This document shows positions 8,424-17,942 of a stretch of 64,000 nt of DNA, piece after piece. This DNA comes from DASSUW01 sp963835525. GTDB taxonomy: Bacteria; Actinomycetota; Thermoleophilia; Solirubrobacterales; Solirubrobacteraceae. Under the pieces are notes generated by a model that did not search any database, was not told where the DNA came from, and saw only the letters and a list, made by a program, of their open reading frames with translations. The stretch spans positions 620,001 through 684,000 of the forward strand of contig CAWIFM010000001.1 of assembly GCA_963835525.1 (NCBI GenBank), given 5' to 3'. Every line of letters starts with the position of its first letter. Position 1 is the stretch's first letter. The translations under genes and the position numbers were made by a program.

Positions 8424-9322
8424 GCAGACGCCGCGTCCCCAGCCGCCCCGTGACCAGCGGCGGCGGCGTCCGGCATCTCGGTCTCACGGTTTGCGAGCGT
8501 GATCAGAACCGCGCCTCCGAGCGCGGCCAGAAGCGCCGCGAACGCGACCGCGACGTGCCAGACGGGGCGCGTGAGCCGCTCCTCGTAGAGCACGATCCCG
8601 AGCAGCACGCTGACCGCCGGGTTCGTGACCGAGACCGCTGCCATCGCCGGCGCGAGCTGTCCCGTCGCGAGCGACAGCTGCTGTATCACGAAGCCGGCGA
8701 ACCCGAAGCCGAGCAGGGCCCACGTGCGCCAGTCGCCCGCCGCCTCACCGACGCTGACGTGGAGGTCGTTGAGGACCGGCTTCGCGAAGCCCGCCGAGAG
8801 GCCGAAGACCAGGCCTGCGCATACGCCGAGAACCGCGGCGCGAAGTGCGGCAGAGGTCTTCGCGCGCAGCCACACGAGCAGTACCGCCACCACAGCGCTC
8901 ACGACGAGGACCGCCAGCAGCAGGCTCTCCGTCGACGCGTTGTCCACGCCTGCGTCGGGATCGCCGACGAGCACGAACAGCGCAAGCCCGATGACGACGA
9001 CTCCCGCGCCGAGCACCTGCCGCCGCACGACGGTCTGGGCGGTCAGCCAGTACCCGAGCGGCAGCGCCCAGACGATCGTCGTGACGAGCAGCGGCTGGAC
9101 GACGACCAGCCTGCCGCGATCCAGCGCGGCCCCCTGCGCCGCGTATCCGAGCAGCAGGACGCCGGTCCCGAGCAGCCAGATCGGAACCGCGAGCTGCCGC
9201 ACGAGCCCGCCCACGCCCTCGACCGCGATGCCTCGCCGTGCGAGGGCGAACTGCCCGCGCTGCTGCAGCGCGGCCGCAAGTGCGAACAGGATCGCTGCTA
9301 CGAGCGCGAGGAAGGCTGCCAC
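8420..9322 (-). CDS. DMT/EamA-type transporter
   Basis: A 300-residue protein with about ten helices in two halves, as in drug/metabolite transporters. It starts directly with a helix (FLALVAAILFALAAALQQRG). The second half holds QLSLATGQLAPAMAAVSVTN and PAVSVLLGIVLYEERLTRP, the usual helix 9-10 motif of EamA/NIPA-like proteins. The substrate cannot be deduced. First gene of a two-gene unit with the GAP protein. Its ATG at 9322 lies only 37 bp from the stop of the aldose epimerase gene on the same strand, so a three-gene transcript is likely. Confidence 0.75.
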   Translation of the reverse strand: MAAFLALVAAILFALAAALQQRGQFALARRGIAVEGVGGLVRQLAVPIWLLGTGVLLLGYAAQGAALDRGRLVVVQPLLVTTIVWALPLGYWLTAQTVVRRQVLGAGVVVIGLALFVLVGDPDAGVDNASTESLLLAVLVVSAVVAVLLVWLRAKTSAALRAAVLGVCAGLVFGLSAGFAKPVLNDLHVSVGEAAGDWRTWALLGFGFAGFVIQQLSLATGQLAPAMAAVSVTNPAVSVLLGIVLYEERLTRPVWHVAVAFAALLAALGGAVLITLANRETEMPDAAAAGHGAAGDAASA

Positions 9323-9359
9323 AGACCGCGAGTCTCCCGGATGTCGATGACGTTCACGA

Positions 9360-10262
9360 TCATTCGTCGACGCGCAGCGTGAAGGTCGCGCTCGCGCTCT
9401 CTCCCGGTGGCACGCTACGGAGCCCGTCGTGGCTCCGCAGCGCGTCGACCGGCGCCATCATCGGCTCGAAGCAGATGACGGGCTGGTCCGGCGGCGCGTA
9501 GATCTGCGCGTAGCGGTAGGACGAGACCAGCTCGACCGTCAGGCGCCGGCCGCCGCCGGCGACCGAGAACGACGAGCCCGGCGCCACCGCGAACAGGTCG
9601 TCGAAGGTGCGCCCTCCGAGCGCGAACGCCTCGGCGTCGAGCTCGCGGGCGGCGCCGGTCGGCAGGCTGAGCGGATCGAGCTCGAGCGCCGTCCGGGCCG
9701 GCAGCTCGACCCACCAGTCCTCGCGCGCCGCGCCGGGCGGCGCCAGGTAGGGGTGGAAGCCGAACGACAGCGGCACCGCGCCGTCTTCGCCGGCCGTCAC
9801 GGTCGTCTCCACGGTCAGCGCTCCGTGCTCGAGCCGCATGGACAGCTCGAGCCGGTGCGGGAACGGGAAGACGGCCAGGAGCTCGGGATGGGCGGCGAAG
9901 TCCAGCTCGGCGGTCAGCCGGGCGGGCCCGCTGTCGGTCAGCCGCCAGTCGGAGGCGGCCGCGAGCGCACCATGGATCGGAAGGCAGTGCTCGTCGCCGT
10001 GCAGCAGCGGCGAGTCGCGGTCGAGCTCGACGCGCCGCCCGCTGACGTCGTAGCTCCAGCCGCCGAGCCGGTTCGCCCACGGGTACAGCAGCGGGATCCC
10101 GAACACGGCGCCGTGGTCGAGGTAGGCGGGAAGGCCTCCGCCGATCCCCAGCAGCTCCTCGCCGCGGTGGCGCAGCGAGCAGCCGACCATCCCGGCGTGG
10201 GTGGCGAAGCGCGCCGTCAGGTCGTCCTCCGGGGCGGCGATCTCGACGAGGTCCGCGGCCAT
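9360..10262 (-). CDS. Aldose 1-epimerase family protein
   Basis: A 300-residue galactose-mutarotase-fold protein that should interconvert alpha and beta anomers of aldoses, or of a hexose phosphate if closer to the YeaD branch. Supporting motifs are PLLYPWANRLGGW, LPIHGAL (first histidine), FGFHPYLAPPG (catalytic histidine) and VICFEPMMAP (catalytic glutamate). The length is normal and no signal peptide is seen, so it is cytosolic. It is divergent from zwf across an 84-bp region holding a dyad element 32-33 nt from both starts. Coordinated expression with the sugar-oxidising operon on the other strand is therefore plausible. Confidence 0.85.
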   Translation of the reverse strand: MAADLVEIAAPEDDLTARFATHAGMVGCSLRHRGEELLGIGGGLPAYLDHGAVFGIPLLYPWANRLGGWSYDVSGRRVELDRDSPLLHGDEHCLPIHGALAAASDWRLTDSGPARLTAELDFAAHPELLAVFPFPHRLELSMRLEHGALTVETTVTAGEDGAVPLSFGFHPYLAPPGAAREDWWVELPARTALELDPLSLPTGAARELDAEAFALGGRTFDDLFAVAPGSSFSVAGGGRRLTVELVSSYRYAQIYAPPDQPVICFEPMMAPVDALRSHDGLRSVPPGESASATFTLRVDE

Positions 10263-10294
10263 GCGCGCAGTCTCCGGTGTGCCGCGCGGAGAAT

Positions 10295-10313
10295 CTCATC
10301 CGCATTGGGTGAT
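10295..10313. promoter_or_regulatory. 19-bp dyad element, copy 5 (aldose epimerase / zwf operon)
   Basis: CTCATCCG-CAT-TGGGTGAT lies 32 nt from the epimerase ATG and 33 nt from the zwf ATG, at the centre of the divergent promoter that serves the zwf-cydAB chain. Confidence 0.6.
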
Positions 10314-10346
10314 GGCTGCGAGCCGCCCGTGGAGTTCGGTACGGAC

Positions 10347-11774
10347 ATGGCCACGACAACCCATGCCGCAGCGGCGCCGTACTCCGTCGACCAGCCTCAG
10401 CCGGCCGACGTGTTCGTCGCCTTCGGGATCACCGGCGACCTCGCGAAGGTCATGACCTTCCGGTCGCTCTACCGCCTCGAGCAGCGCGGCGTGCTCGACT
10501 GCCCGATCGTCGGCGTGGCCGTCGACGACTGGACGGCGGACGACCTGCGCGAGCACGCCCACGCGGCGATCGCCGCCGCCGGGCCGGTCGACGATGCGGT
10601 GTTCGAGCGCTTCGCCTCCCGGCTCACCTATCTCCAGGGCGACTTCGGCGACCCGGACACGTTCAAGCGGCTCGCGTCCGCGATCGGAGGCGCCCGCTCG
10701 CCCGTCTTCTACCTCGAGATCCCGCCGTTCCTGTTCGGGACCGTGGTCGCCGGCCTCGCCGGCGCGGGGCTGACGAAGAACGCGCGCGTCGTGGTCGAGA
10801 AGCCGTTCGGGCACGATTTGGACTCCGCGCGGGCCCTCAACGAGCAGATCCACGAGCACATCGACGAGTCGCAGCTGTACCGGATCGACCACTTCCTCGG
10901 GAAGATGGGCCTGGCCGAGATCCTCTACCTGCGGTTCGCGAACACGACCTTCGAGCCGATCTGGAACCGCAGCTACGTGTCGTCGGTCCAGATCACGATG
11001 GCCGAGGACTTCGGCGTCGACGACCGCGGCCACTTCTACGACCCCGTCGGGGCGATCCGCGACGTCGTGGTCAACCACCTCATGCAGGTCGTCGGCGCGG
11101 CTGCCATGGAGCCGCCGGCCGGCGGCGGGCCGGCGATCCTCAAGGACTCGCTGTGCAACGTGTTCCGCGCCATGCCGCCGGCCGACCCGGCGCGCTACGT
11201 GCGCGGGCAGCACGTCGGGTACCGGCAGATCGACGGCGTCGCGCCCGACTCGGAGACCGAGACCTACGCGGCGCTGCGGCTGGACATCGACAACTGGCGC
11301 TGGTCCGGCGTGCCGTTCTTCATCCGCACCGGCAAATGCCTGCCGGTCACCCAGACCGAGCTGCGGCTCGTGTTCCGCCACCCGCCGCGGCTCGGCTTCG
11401 CGGCGCAGGGCCGGCGGCCGGAGCCCGACCAGCTCATCATCCGGCTCGATCCCTCGACCGGCATCCGCATGCTCGTCGAGGCGCAGCGCGGCGAGGAGGT
11501 CGAGCCCGAGCAGATGCCGATGGACGTCGAGTTCCCCGGGGCCGCCGCCGACGAGCCGGCGCCGTACGAGGTGCTGCTGCACGCCGCCATGCGGGGCGAC
11601 AGCGCGCGCTTTACGCGCCAGGACGGCGTCGAGGAGACCTGGCGCGTCCTGCAGCCGCTGCTGGACTCGCCACCGCGCGTGCACCCGTACGCGAAGGGGA
11701 GCTGGGGGCCGCCGGCCGCCGACGAGCTGATCGCCGGCCACGGGCGCTGGCACGAGCCCTGGGTGCCGGGATGA
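10347..11774 (+). CDS. zwf: Glucose-6-phosphate dehydrogenase
   Basis: A 475-residue enzyme that oxidises glucose 6-phosphate to 6-phosphogluconolactone with NADP or NAD, the entry to the pentose phosphate pathway. An N-terminal Rossmann segment FVAFGITGDLAKVMTF is followed by VVVEKPFGHDL, the signature YRIDHFLGKMG containing the catalytic histidine, and a C-terminal domain with FIRTGKCLPVTQTELRLVFR. The usual lysine-to-glutamate pattern DHFLGKE reads DHFLGKM here, a small departure. The ATG at 10347 opens on MATTTHAAAAPYS and lies 33 nt from the dyad. First gene of a six-gene chain; its stop overlaps the next start (ATGA). Confidence 0.92.
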   Translation: MATTTHAAAAPYSVDQPQPADVFVAFGITGDLAKVMTFRSLYRLEQRGVLDCPIVGVAVDDWTADDLREHAHAAIAAAGPVDDAVFERFASRLTYLQGDFGDPDTFKRLASAIGGARSPVFYLEIPPFLFGTVVAGLAGAGLTKNARVVVEKPFGHDLDSARALNEQIHEHIDESQLYRIDHFLGKMGLAEILYLRFANTTFEPIWNRSYVSSVQITMAEDFGVDDRGHFYDPVGAIRDVVVNHLMQVVGAAAMEPPAGGGPAILKDSLCNVFRAMPPADPARYVRGQHVGYRQIDGVAPDSETETYAALRLDIDNWRWSGVPFFIRTGKCLPVTQTELRLVFRHPPRLGFAAQGRRPEPDQLIIRLDPSTGIRMLVEAQRGEEVEPEQMPMDVEFPGAAADEPAPYEVLLHAAMRGDSARFTRQDGVEETWRVLQPLLDSPPRVHPYAKGSWGPPAADELIAGHGRWHEPWVPG

Positions 11775-13672
11775 GCAGCCAGGTCGCCAACGGAGCCAAG
11801 CCGCTCACGCAGAGCGCCGCCGCGCCGTCGCCGTTCACGCCGATCGCCGACTACGCGTTCCTGTCGGACTGCCACACCGGCGCCCTGGTCGCGCCCGACG
11901 GCGGGATCGACTGGCTGTGCGTGCCGCGCTTCGACTCGCCGAGCGTGTTCGGCACGCTGCTCGACCGCGGGGCCGGCGTGTTCCGCGTCGGGCCGTTCGG
12001 CATCAACGTGCCGACGGCGCGCCAGTACGACCCCGGCACGAACGTGCTGGTGACCACCTGGAAGACCCCCGCGGGGTGGATCGAGGTCCGCGACGCCCTC
12101 ATCATGGGCCCGCGCCGGCGCGCGGACACGATCACGCCGCACACGCGGCCGCCGGCCGACGACGACGCCGAGCACATGCTCGTCCGCACGGTGCGCGGCC
12201 TCGGGGGCGAGGTCGAGGTCGAGCTGGTGTGCGATCCGGCGTTCGACTACGGCCGCACGCTGGCCGAGTGGACGCTGAGCGACGACCTGCACACGGCGGA
12301 CGCCACGGGCGCCGGCCAGACGATCCGGCTTCGGACCGACATGGCGGTCGGCGTCGAGGGCAATCGCGTCCGCGCCCGGCACGTCATCAGCGAGGGCGAG
12401 GAGCTGTACTGCGCGCTGTCGTGGGCCGAAGGGCTCGAAGCGCCGGCCGACGCCGCCGAAGCCGGCGCGCAGATCGCGGCGACGGTGCACTTCTGGCGCT
12501 CATGGCTCGGCCGCGCGCGGTTCCCCGACCACCGCTGGCGCGACCCGATCCAGCGCTCGGCGCTCGCGATCAAGGGGCTGACCTACATGCCGACGGGCGC
12601 GACGGTCGCCGCGCTCACTACGTCGCTCCCCGAGACCCCGGGCGGCGAGCGCAACTGGGACTACCGCTACACGTGGATGCGCGACTCCACCTTCACCCTC
12701 CAGGCGCTGCACTGGCTCAACCTGGACTGGGAAGCCGACGAGTTCATGCAGTTCATCGCCGACATCGAGCCGAACGACGACGGCGCGCTGCAGATCATGT
12801 ACGGGATCGACGGCCGGCGGGACCTGACCGAGTCCACCCGCGACGATCTCTCCGGCTACGCCGGCGCGCGGCCGGTGCGGATCGGCAACGGCGCGTTCGA
12901 CCAGCGCCAGAACGACGTGTTCGGCGCCGTGCTCGACTCCGTGTTGATGCACACGCGGCGCAGCCAGCGGCTGCCGCGGCGGTTGTGGCCGATCGTGCAG
13001 ACCCAGGCCGAGTGCGCGAGCCGCGTCTGGCGCGAGCCCGACCAGGGCATCTGGGAGGCGCGCGGCGAGCCGCAGCACTACGTGTCCTCCAAGCTGATGT
13101 GCTGGGTGGCGCTCGACCGCGCCGCCAAGCTCGCGGGGATCCGCGGCGACCCGGAGCTGGAGGCGCAGTGGGCGGCGACCGCGGAGGAGATCCGCGACGA
13201 CATCCTCGAGCACGGCGTCGACGCGCGCGGCGTCCTGCGCCAGCACTACGCGACCGACGCGCTCGACGCGTCGACTCTGATCGCGGCGCTGTTCGGGTTC
13301 CTCGAGCCCGACGACGAGCGGCTGCGCGCGAGCGTGCTCGCGATCCAGGACGAGCTGACCGAGGACGGCTTCGTCCTGCGCTACAAGACCGACGAGACCG
13401 ACGACGGCCTGTCGGGCAAGGAGGGCACGTTCCTGATCTGCTCGTTCTGGCTCGTCTCGGCGCTCGCGGTCGTCGGCGAGCTGCAGCGCGCGCGCGACCT
13501 GATGGAGCGGCTCCTGCGGGTGGCCTCGCCGCTCAGCCTCTATGCCGAGGAGTTCGACGCCGGGACGGGCCGGCATCTCGGCAACTTCCCGCAGGCCTTC
13601 TCGCACCTGGCGCTGATCGAGGCCGCGGCCCGGATCATCGTCACCGAGCGGCTCGACGAGGTGGGTTCATGA
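11771..13672 (+). CDS. Glycoside hydrolase family 15 protein (glucoamylase/trehalase type)
   Basis: A 633-residue protein hydrolysing alpha-linked glucose from oligosaccharides or trehalose. It has a short disordered leader, an N-terminal beta-sandwich (IADYAFLSDCHTGALVAPDG, then IDWLCVPRFDSPSVFG), and an (alpha/alpha)6 barrel. The barrel has the family motifs GGERNWDYRYTWMRDSTFTL and, near the end, YAEEFDAGTGRHLGNFPQAF, which carries the catalytic base. There is no signal peptide, so it acts on cytosolic substrate. Actinobacterial GH15 proteins of this length include characterised trehalases, so trehalose is a strong alternative to maltodextrin. Overlaps zwf by ATGA and the GMC gene by ATGA. 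Confidence 0.88.
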   Translation: MSSQVANGAKPLTQSAAAPSPFTPIADYAFLSDCHTGALVAPDGGIDWLCVPRFDSPSVFGTLLDRGAGVFRVGPFGINVPTARQYDPGTNVLVTTWKTPAGWIEVRDALIMGPRRRADTITPHTRPPADDDAEHMLVRTVRGLGGEVEVELVCDPAFDYGRTLAEWTLSDDLHTADATGAGQTIRLRTDMAVGVEGNRVRARHVISEGEELYCALSWAEGLEAPADAAEAGAQIAATVHFWRSWLGRARFPDHRWRDPIQRSALAIKGLTYMPTGATVAALTTSLPETPGGERNWDYRYTWMRDSTFTLQALHWLNLDWEADEFMQFIADIEPNDDGALQIMYGIDGRRDLTESTRDDLSGYAGARPVRIGNGAFDQRQNDVFGAVLDSVLMHTRRSQRLPRRLWPIVQTQAECASRVWREPDQGIWEARGEPQHYVSSKLMCWVALDRAAKLAGIRGDPELEAQWAATAEEIRDDILEHGVDARGVLRQHYATDALDASTLIAALFGFLEPDDERLRASVLAIQDELTEDGFVLRYKTDETDDGLSGKEGTFLICSFWLVSALAVVGELQRARDLMERLLRVASPLSLYAEEFDAGTGRHLGNFPQAFSHLALIEAAARIIVTERLDEVGS

Positions 13673-15219
13673 GCGACTACGACGTGATCATCATCGGCAG
13701 CGGCGCGGGCGGCGGCACGCTCGCGCACCGGCTCGCCACGACCGGCAAGAAGATCCTGCTGCTCGAGCGCGGCGACTGGCTGCCGCGCGAGCCGGAGAAC
13801 TGGTCGGCGAGCGACGTCTTCGTCGACAACCGCTACGTGTCGCCGGACACGTGGTACGACGGCGAGGGCAAGCCGTTCCAGCCGCAGGTGCACTACTTCG
13901 TGGGCGGCGCGACGAAGCTCTACGGCGCCGCGCTCTACCGCCTGCGGGCCGAGGACTTCGGCGAGCTGGCCCACCACGACGGCGTCTCGCCCGCGTGGCC
14001 CGTCGGCTACGACGAGATGGAGCCGTACTACACCGAGGCCGAGCAGATGTACCGCGTGCACGGCGCGCGCGGCGAGGATCCGACCGAGCCGCCGGCGAGC
14101 GCGGCGTACCCGTTCCCGGCACTGGTGCACGAGCCGCGGATCCAGCAGCTCTCGGACGACCTGGAGACGGCGGGCTTCCAGCCGTTCCACGCGCCGTGCG
14201 GCGTCATGCGCGACGACGCGAACCCGCCGTTCAGCACGTGCGTGCGCTGCGCGACGTGCGATGGGTTCCCCTGCCTCGTGCACGCCAAATCGGACGCCGA
14301 GGTGCTCGGCGTGCGGCCCGCGCTCGAGTACCCGAACGTGACGCTGATCACCGGCGCCCGGGCGGTCCGGCTCGAGACCGACGCCGCGGGCAAGACGGTG
14401 ACGGGCGTGGTGGTCGAGGACGGCGAGACGTTCCGGGGCGATCTCGTCGTCGTCTCCTGCGGCGCGGCCAACTCGGCCGCCCTGCTGCTCGCGTCGGACG
14501 GCCTCGCCAACGGGTCCGGCCAGGTCGGGCGCAACTACATGTTCCACAACAGCCAGGCCGTCCTGGCGTTGTCGAAGGACGAGAACCCGACGGTGTTCCA
14601 GAAGACGCTCGGGCTCAACGACTTCTACTTCCGCGGCCCCGAGGTCGACTACCCGCTCGGCAACATCCAGATGGTCGGCAAGTCGACGGCGCCGATGTAC
14701 CGCGGCGAGAAGCCGCTCCAGACAAAGCTCGCCCCGACATGGTCGCTCGACCAGGTGGCCCGCCACGCGATCGACTTCTGGCTCTCGACCGAGGACCTGC
14801 CCCGGCCGGACAACCGCGTCACGCTGCGCGGCGACGGGAGCATCGCCCTCGCGTACAAGCCCAGCAACGAGGTGCCCGCGAAGAAGCTGTACGAGCAGCT
14901 GCGGTCGATCCTCGGCCATCTCGGTCTCGAGCACGGCCACCTGATCCCGCGCCACGCCTACCTCAAGAACGCGATCCCCGTCGCGGGCTGCGCGCACCAG
15001 GCCGGCACGTGCCGATTCGGCTCCGACCCCGCCACGTCGGTGCTCGACGTCGACTGCCGCGCCCACGAGGTGGACAACCTCTACGTCGTCGACACGAGCT
15101 TTTTCCCGAGCATCGGCGCGGTCAACCCGGCGCTGACGGCGATGGCCAACGCGCTACGCGTCGGCGACCGGATCGGCGAGCGGCTCGGGGCCACGGTCCG
15201 CAAGGCGGCGATCGCATGA
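13669..15219 (+). CDS. GMC-family flavoprotein oxidoreductase with four-cysteine cluster
   Basis: A 516-residue FAD enzyme that oxidises an alcohol or sugar hydroxyl. The N-terminal nucleotide-binding motif is IIIGSGAGGGTLAHRLA. C-terminal catalytic residues are the histidine in AHQAGTCRFG and the asparagine in IGAVNPALTAMANAL. In the middle is CVRCATCDGFPC followed by HAKSD, a C-x2-C-x2-C-x4-C pattern seen in GMC subgroups that may bind an iron-sulfur centre or zinc. No Tat or Sec signal is present, unlike periplasmic gluconate/glucose dehydrogenases. It is fused by overlaps between a glycosidase and a quinone-linked NADH dehydrogenase, so electron delivery to the respiratory chain is likely. 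Substrate unknown. Confidence 0.82.
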   Translation: MSDYDVIIIGSGAGGGTLAHRLATTGKKILLLERGDWLPREPENWSASDVFVDNRYVSPDTWYDGEGKPFQPQVHYFVGGATKLYGAALYRLRAEDFGELAHHDGVSPAWPVGYDEMEPYYTEAEQMYRVHGARGEDPTEPPASAAYPFPALVHEPRIQQLSDDLETAGFQPFHAPCGVMRDDANPPFSTCVRCATCDGFPCLVHAKSDAEVLGVRPALEYPNVTLITGARAVRLETDAAGKTVTGVVVEDGETFRGDLVVVSCGAANSAALLLASDGLANGSGQVGRNYMFHNSQAVLALSKDENPTVFQKTLGLNDFYFRGPEVDYPLGNIQMVGKSTAPMYRGEKPLQTKLAPTWSLDQVARHAIDFWLSTEDLPRPDNRVTLRGDGSIALAYKPSNEVPAKKLYEQLRSILGHLGLEHGHLIPRHAYLKNAIPVAGCAHQAGTCRFGSDPATSVLDVDCRAHEVDNLYVVDTSFFPSIGAVNPALTAMANALRVGDRIGERLGATVRKAAIA

Positions 15220-16520
15220 GCACCGCGAACGGGCAGAGCCACGTCGTGGTCCTGGGCGCGGGCATGGCGGGCCTGGCGTGCGCGCGGCGCCTGGCGGATC
15301 ACGAGCACGTTCGCGTGACGCTGGTCGACCACCACAACTACCACCAGTTCCAGCCGCTGCTCTACCAGGTCGCGACCGCCCAGCTCGCTCCGAGCGACAT
15401 CGCGTTCCAGATGCGCAAGCTGTTCCGCGACAAGCCGAACGTCGACGTCAAGCTCGCCGACGTGGCGTCCGTCGACCCCGCCGCGCGAACGGTGACGATG
15501 ACCGAGGGCGAGCCGCTGACGGGCGACGCCCTCGTGGTGGCCACCGGCTCGGTCCCGAACTTCTTCCGAACGCCGGGCGCCGAGGAGCACGCCTTCCCGC
15601 TCTACAGCTACGACGACGCCACCCGCCTGCGCTCGCGCATCCTCGGCGTGTTCGAGGACGCTGACCGCGACCCCTCGCTGCTCGACCAGGGCGCGCTGAA
15701 CTTCGTCGTGATCGGCGGCGGCCCGACCGGCGTCGAGACGGCCGGGGCGCTCGGGGACATGATCCGGGACACGATGAGCGTGGAGTACCACGACCTCGCG
15801 GTCTCGGCGGCCCGCGTCCACCTCGTCGACGCCGGCCACGTCCTGCTCGCCGCGTTTTCGGAGACGGCTCACGACTATGTGGCCAAGGTGCTGCAGCGCA
15901 AGGGCGTCGACCTGCACCTCGGAGTCAAGGTCACCGAGATCGGCGCGGGTCACGCCACGCTGTCCGACGGCACGACGATCCCGACCCGGTGCGTGGTCTG
16001 GGGAGGCGGCATCAAGTCGGCCTCGATCGGCCTCGCGCAGGGCGCCGGCGGGCGCGTGAACGTCCTGCCGGATCTCACCGTCGACGGTCCGCCGGGCGTA
16101 TATGCCATCGGCGATGTCGCCAACATCCCAGGCCCGGACGACCGCTACCTGCCCCAGCTCGGCTCCGTGGCGCAGCAGAGCGGCAACTGGGCGGCCGACA
16201 ACCTGCTCGCCGACCTGGCCGGCAAGCCACGCAAGCCGTTCCACTACCACGACAAGGGCATCATGGCCATGATCGGCAAGGGCGCCGCGATCGCCGAGGT
16301 CGGCGCGCACCGCCACGAGCTGCACGGCGCGATCGCCCACGCCGCCTGGCTCGGCGTCCACGCGTCGCTGATGACCGGCGTGCGCAACCGCGTCGAGGGC
16401 TTCCTCGACTGGGGCTGGGACGCGTTCTCCAGCACGCGCGGCCCGATGGTGCTCGATCGCTCGGACGCCGCCCGCATCGACTGGGAGGACGACCGCGTCT
16501 CCGAGTCGGCGGTCGTGTGA
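15216..16520 (+). CDS. NDH-2-type NAD(P)H:quinone dehydrogenase
   Basis: A 434-residue two-dinucleotide-domain flavoprotein. FAD motif VVVLGAGMAGLACARRL, then the typical NYHQFQPLLYQVATAQL, then an NAD(P) motif FVVIGGGPTGVETAGAL, then VYAIGDVANIPG. The C-terminal part (HAAWLGVHASLMTGVRNRVE and GFLDWGWDAF) is the amphipathic membrane-binding region of type II NADH dehydrogenases. It would pass electrons from NADH to quinone without proton pumping, directly upstream of the cytochrome bd genes it could feed. ATG overlaps the GMC stop (ATGA) and its own stop overlaps the cydA GTG. Confidence 0.87.
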   Translation: MSTANGQSHVVVLGAGMAGLACARRLADHEHVRVTLVDHHNYHQFQPLLYQVATAQLAPSDIAFQMRKLFRDKPNVDVKLADVASVDPAARTVTMTEGEPLTGDALVVATGSVPNFFRTPGAEEHAFPLYSYDDATRLRSRILGVFEDADRDPSLLDQGALNFVVIGGGPTGVETAGALGDMIRDTMSVEYHDLAVSAARVHLVDAGHVLLAAFSETAHDYVAKVLQRKGVDLHLGVKVTEIGAGHATLSDGTTIPTRCVVWGGGIKSASIGLAQGAGGRVNVLPDLTVDGPPGVYAIGDVANIPGPDDRYLPQLGSVAQQSGNWAADNLLADLAGKPRKPFHYHDKGIMAMIGKGAAIAEVGAHRHELHGAIAHAAWLGVHASLMTGVRNRVEGFLDWGWDAFSSTRGPMVLDRSDAARIDWEDDRVSESAVV

Positions 16521-17941
16521 GCACGCTCGCCTCGACCACCGTCGATCTGGCTCGCCTGCAGTTCGCGGCGACGTCGATCTACCACTTCCTGTTCGTCCCG
16601 CTGACGCTGGGGCTCGCCCCGCTCGTCGCGGTCATGCAGACGATCTGGCACCGCACGGGGAACGAGGCGTGGCTGCGGCTGACCCGGTTCTTCGGGACGC
16701 TGCTGCTGATCAACTTCGCGATCGGGGTGGCGACCGGCCTGGTGCAGGAGTTCCAGTTCGGGATGAGCTGGTCGGTGTACTCGAACTTCGTCGGCGGGGT
16801 GTTCGGCGCACCCCTGGCGATCGAGGGCCTGGCCGCGTTCATGCTCGAGGCGACCTTCCTCGGGCTGTGGATCTTCGGCTGGAACCAGCTGCCGGCGCGG
16901 CTGCACCTCGCGACGATCTGGGTCGTCGCGCTGGGCACGTGGGGGTCGGCGTACTTCATCCTGGTCGCCAACTCGTGGATGCAGCGCCCGGTCGGCTACG
17001 AGATCGTGGACGGCGAGGCGCAGCTCACGAGCATCGGAGCGCTGCTCTCGAACCCCTTCGCGCTGACCGCGTGGCTGCACACGATCCTCGCCGGGTTGAT
17101 CTTCGGCTCGATGGTCATGCTCGGCGTCTCGTGCTGGCACTTCCTGCGCGGCCGCAACGTCGAGCTGTTCCGCCGGGCCGCGAAGCTGGCGCTGATCGTC
17201 GCGGTGCCGGCGACCCTCATCCAGCTGTCGGTCGGCAACCGCTTCGGGGAGGCGGTGACGAGCGCGCAGGGGATGAAGATCGCCGCCTCGGAGGCGCAGT
17301 GGGAGACCTGCCAGCCGTGCGGCTTCTCGGTGTTCCAGATCGGGGGGTTCACGGCGCAGGACCCGGACCCGAGCGTCTCGATCACGATCCCGCGGCTGCT
17401 GTCGTGGATGGCGACCGGCTCGTTCGACGGCAAGGTCGAGGGGCTCAACCAGCTCCAGGCCAAGCAGGAGCAGCAGTTCGGTCCCGACAACTACATGCCG
17501 CGCGTCCAGCTCATGTACTGGTCGATGCGGGTGATGGCGATGCTCGGGGTGGCGATGTTCCTGATCGCCGCCGTCGGGGCGTGGCTGTACCGCAAGCAGA
17601 AGCTCGACAAGGCGCGCTGGTTCCAGCGGACCGCGATCGTGGCGATCGCCTTCCCGTACTTCGCCGCGACCGCCGGCTGGATCCTGACCGAGATGGGCCG
17701 CCAGCCGTGGATCGTCCAGGACCTGCTGAAGACGGCCGACGCCGTCTCGCCGAACATCAGCTCCGCCACGGTCGCGACGAGCCTGAGCGTGTTCGGGCTG
17801 CTCTACATCACGCTCGGGATCGTCGACTTCGTCCTGATGCGTCGCTACGCGAGCGTCGATCCGCCGCAGATGGGCGACGGCGACGGGCTGGGCGGCCTCG
17901 TGGGCGCGCGGGATTCGGCGCCGGCAACCGGAGCGGGATGA
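16517..17941 (+). CDS. cydA: Cytochrome bd ubiquinol/menaquinol oxidase subunit I
   Basis: A 474-residue membrane protein binding hemes b558, b595 and d. The early SIYHFLFVPLTLGLAPLVAV holds the conserved heme-ligand histidine. LTAWLHTILAGLIFGS holds a second histidine, and the family hallmark EMGRQPWIVQDLLKTADAVS lies near the end. The length and compact segment before GRQPW fit the short-Q-loop class common in actinobacteria. It oxidises quinol and reduces oxygen to water with high affinity. The GTG start at 16517 overlaps the NDH-2 stop (GTGA). Next to cydB with a 1-nt gap. Confidence 0.95.
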   Translation: MSTLASTTVDLARLQFAATSIYHFLFVPLTLGLAPLVAVMQTIWHRTGNEAWLRLTRFFGTLLLINFAIGVATGLVQEFQFGMSWSVYSNFVGGVFGAPLAIEGLAAFMLEATFLGLWIFGWNQLPARLHLATIWVVALGTWGSAYFILVANSWMQRPVGYEIVDGEAQLTSIGALLSNPFALTAWLHTILAGLIFGSMVMLGVSCWHFLRGRNVELFRRAAKLALIVAVPATLIQLSVGNRFGEAVTSAQGMKIAASEAQWETCQPCGFSVFQIGGFTAQDPDPSVSITIPRLLSWMATGSFDGKVEGLNQLQAKQEQQFGPDNYMPRVQLMYWSMRVMAMLGVAMFLIAAVGAWLYRKQKLDKARWFQRTAIVAIAFPYFAATAGWILTEMGRQPWIVQDLLKTADAVSPNISSATVATSLSVFGLLYITLGIVDFVLMRRYASVDPPQMGDGDGLGGLVGARDSAPATGAG

Positions 17942-17942
17942 G

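Noticed and set aside
11917..13620. Alternative frame through the GH15 gene that continues into the GMC gene
   Set aside because: Only the part from 13669 carries GMC motifs. The upstream part is a Pro/Arg/Ala shadow of the GH15 coding frame.
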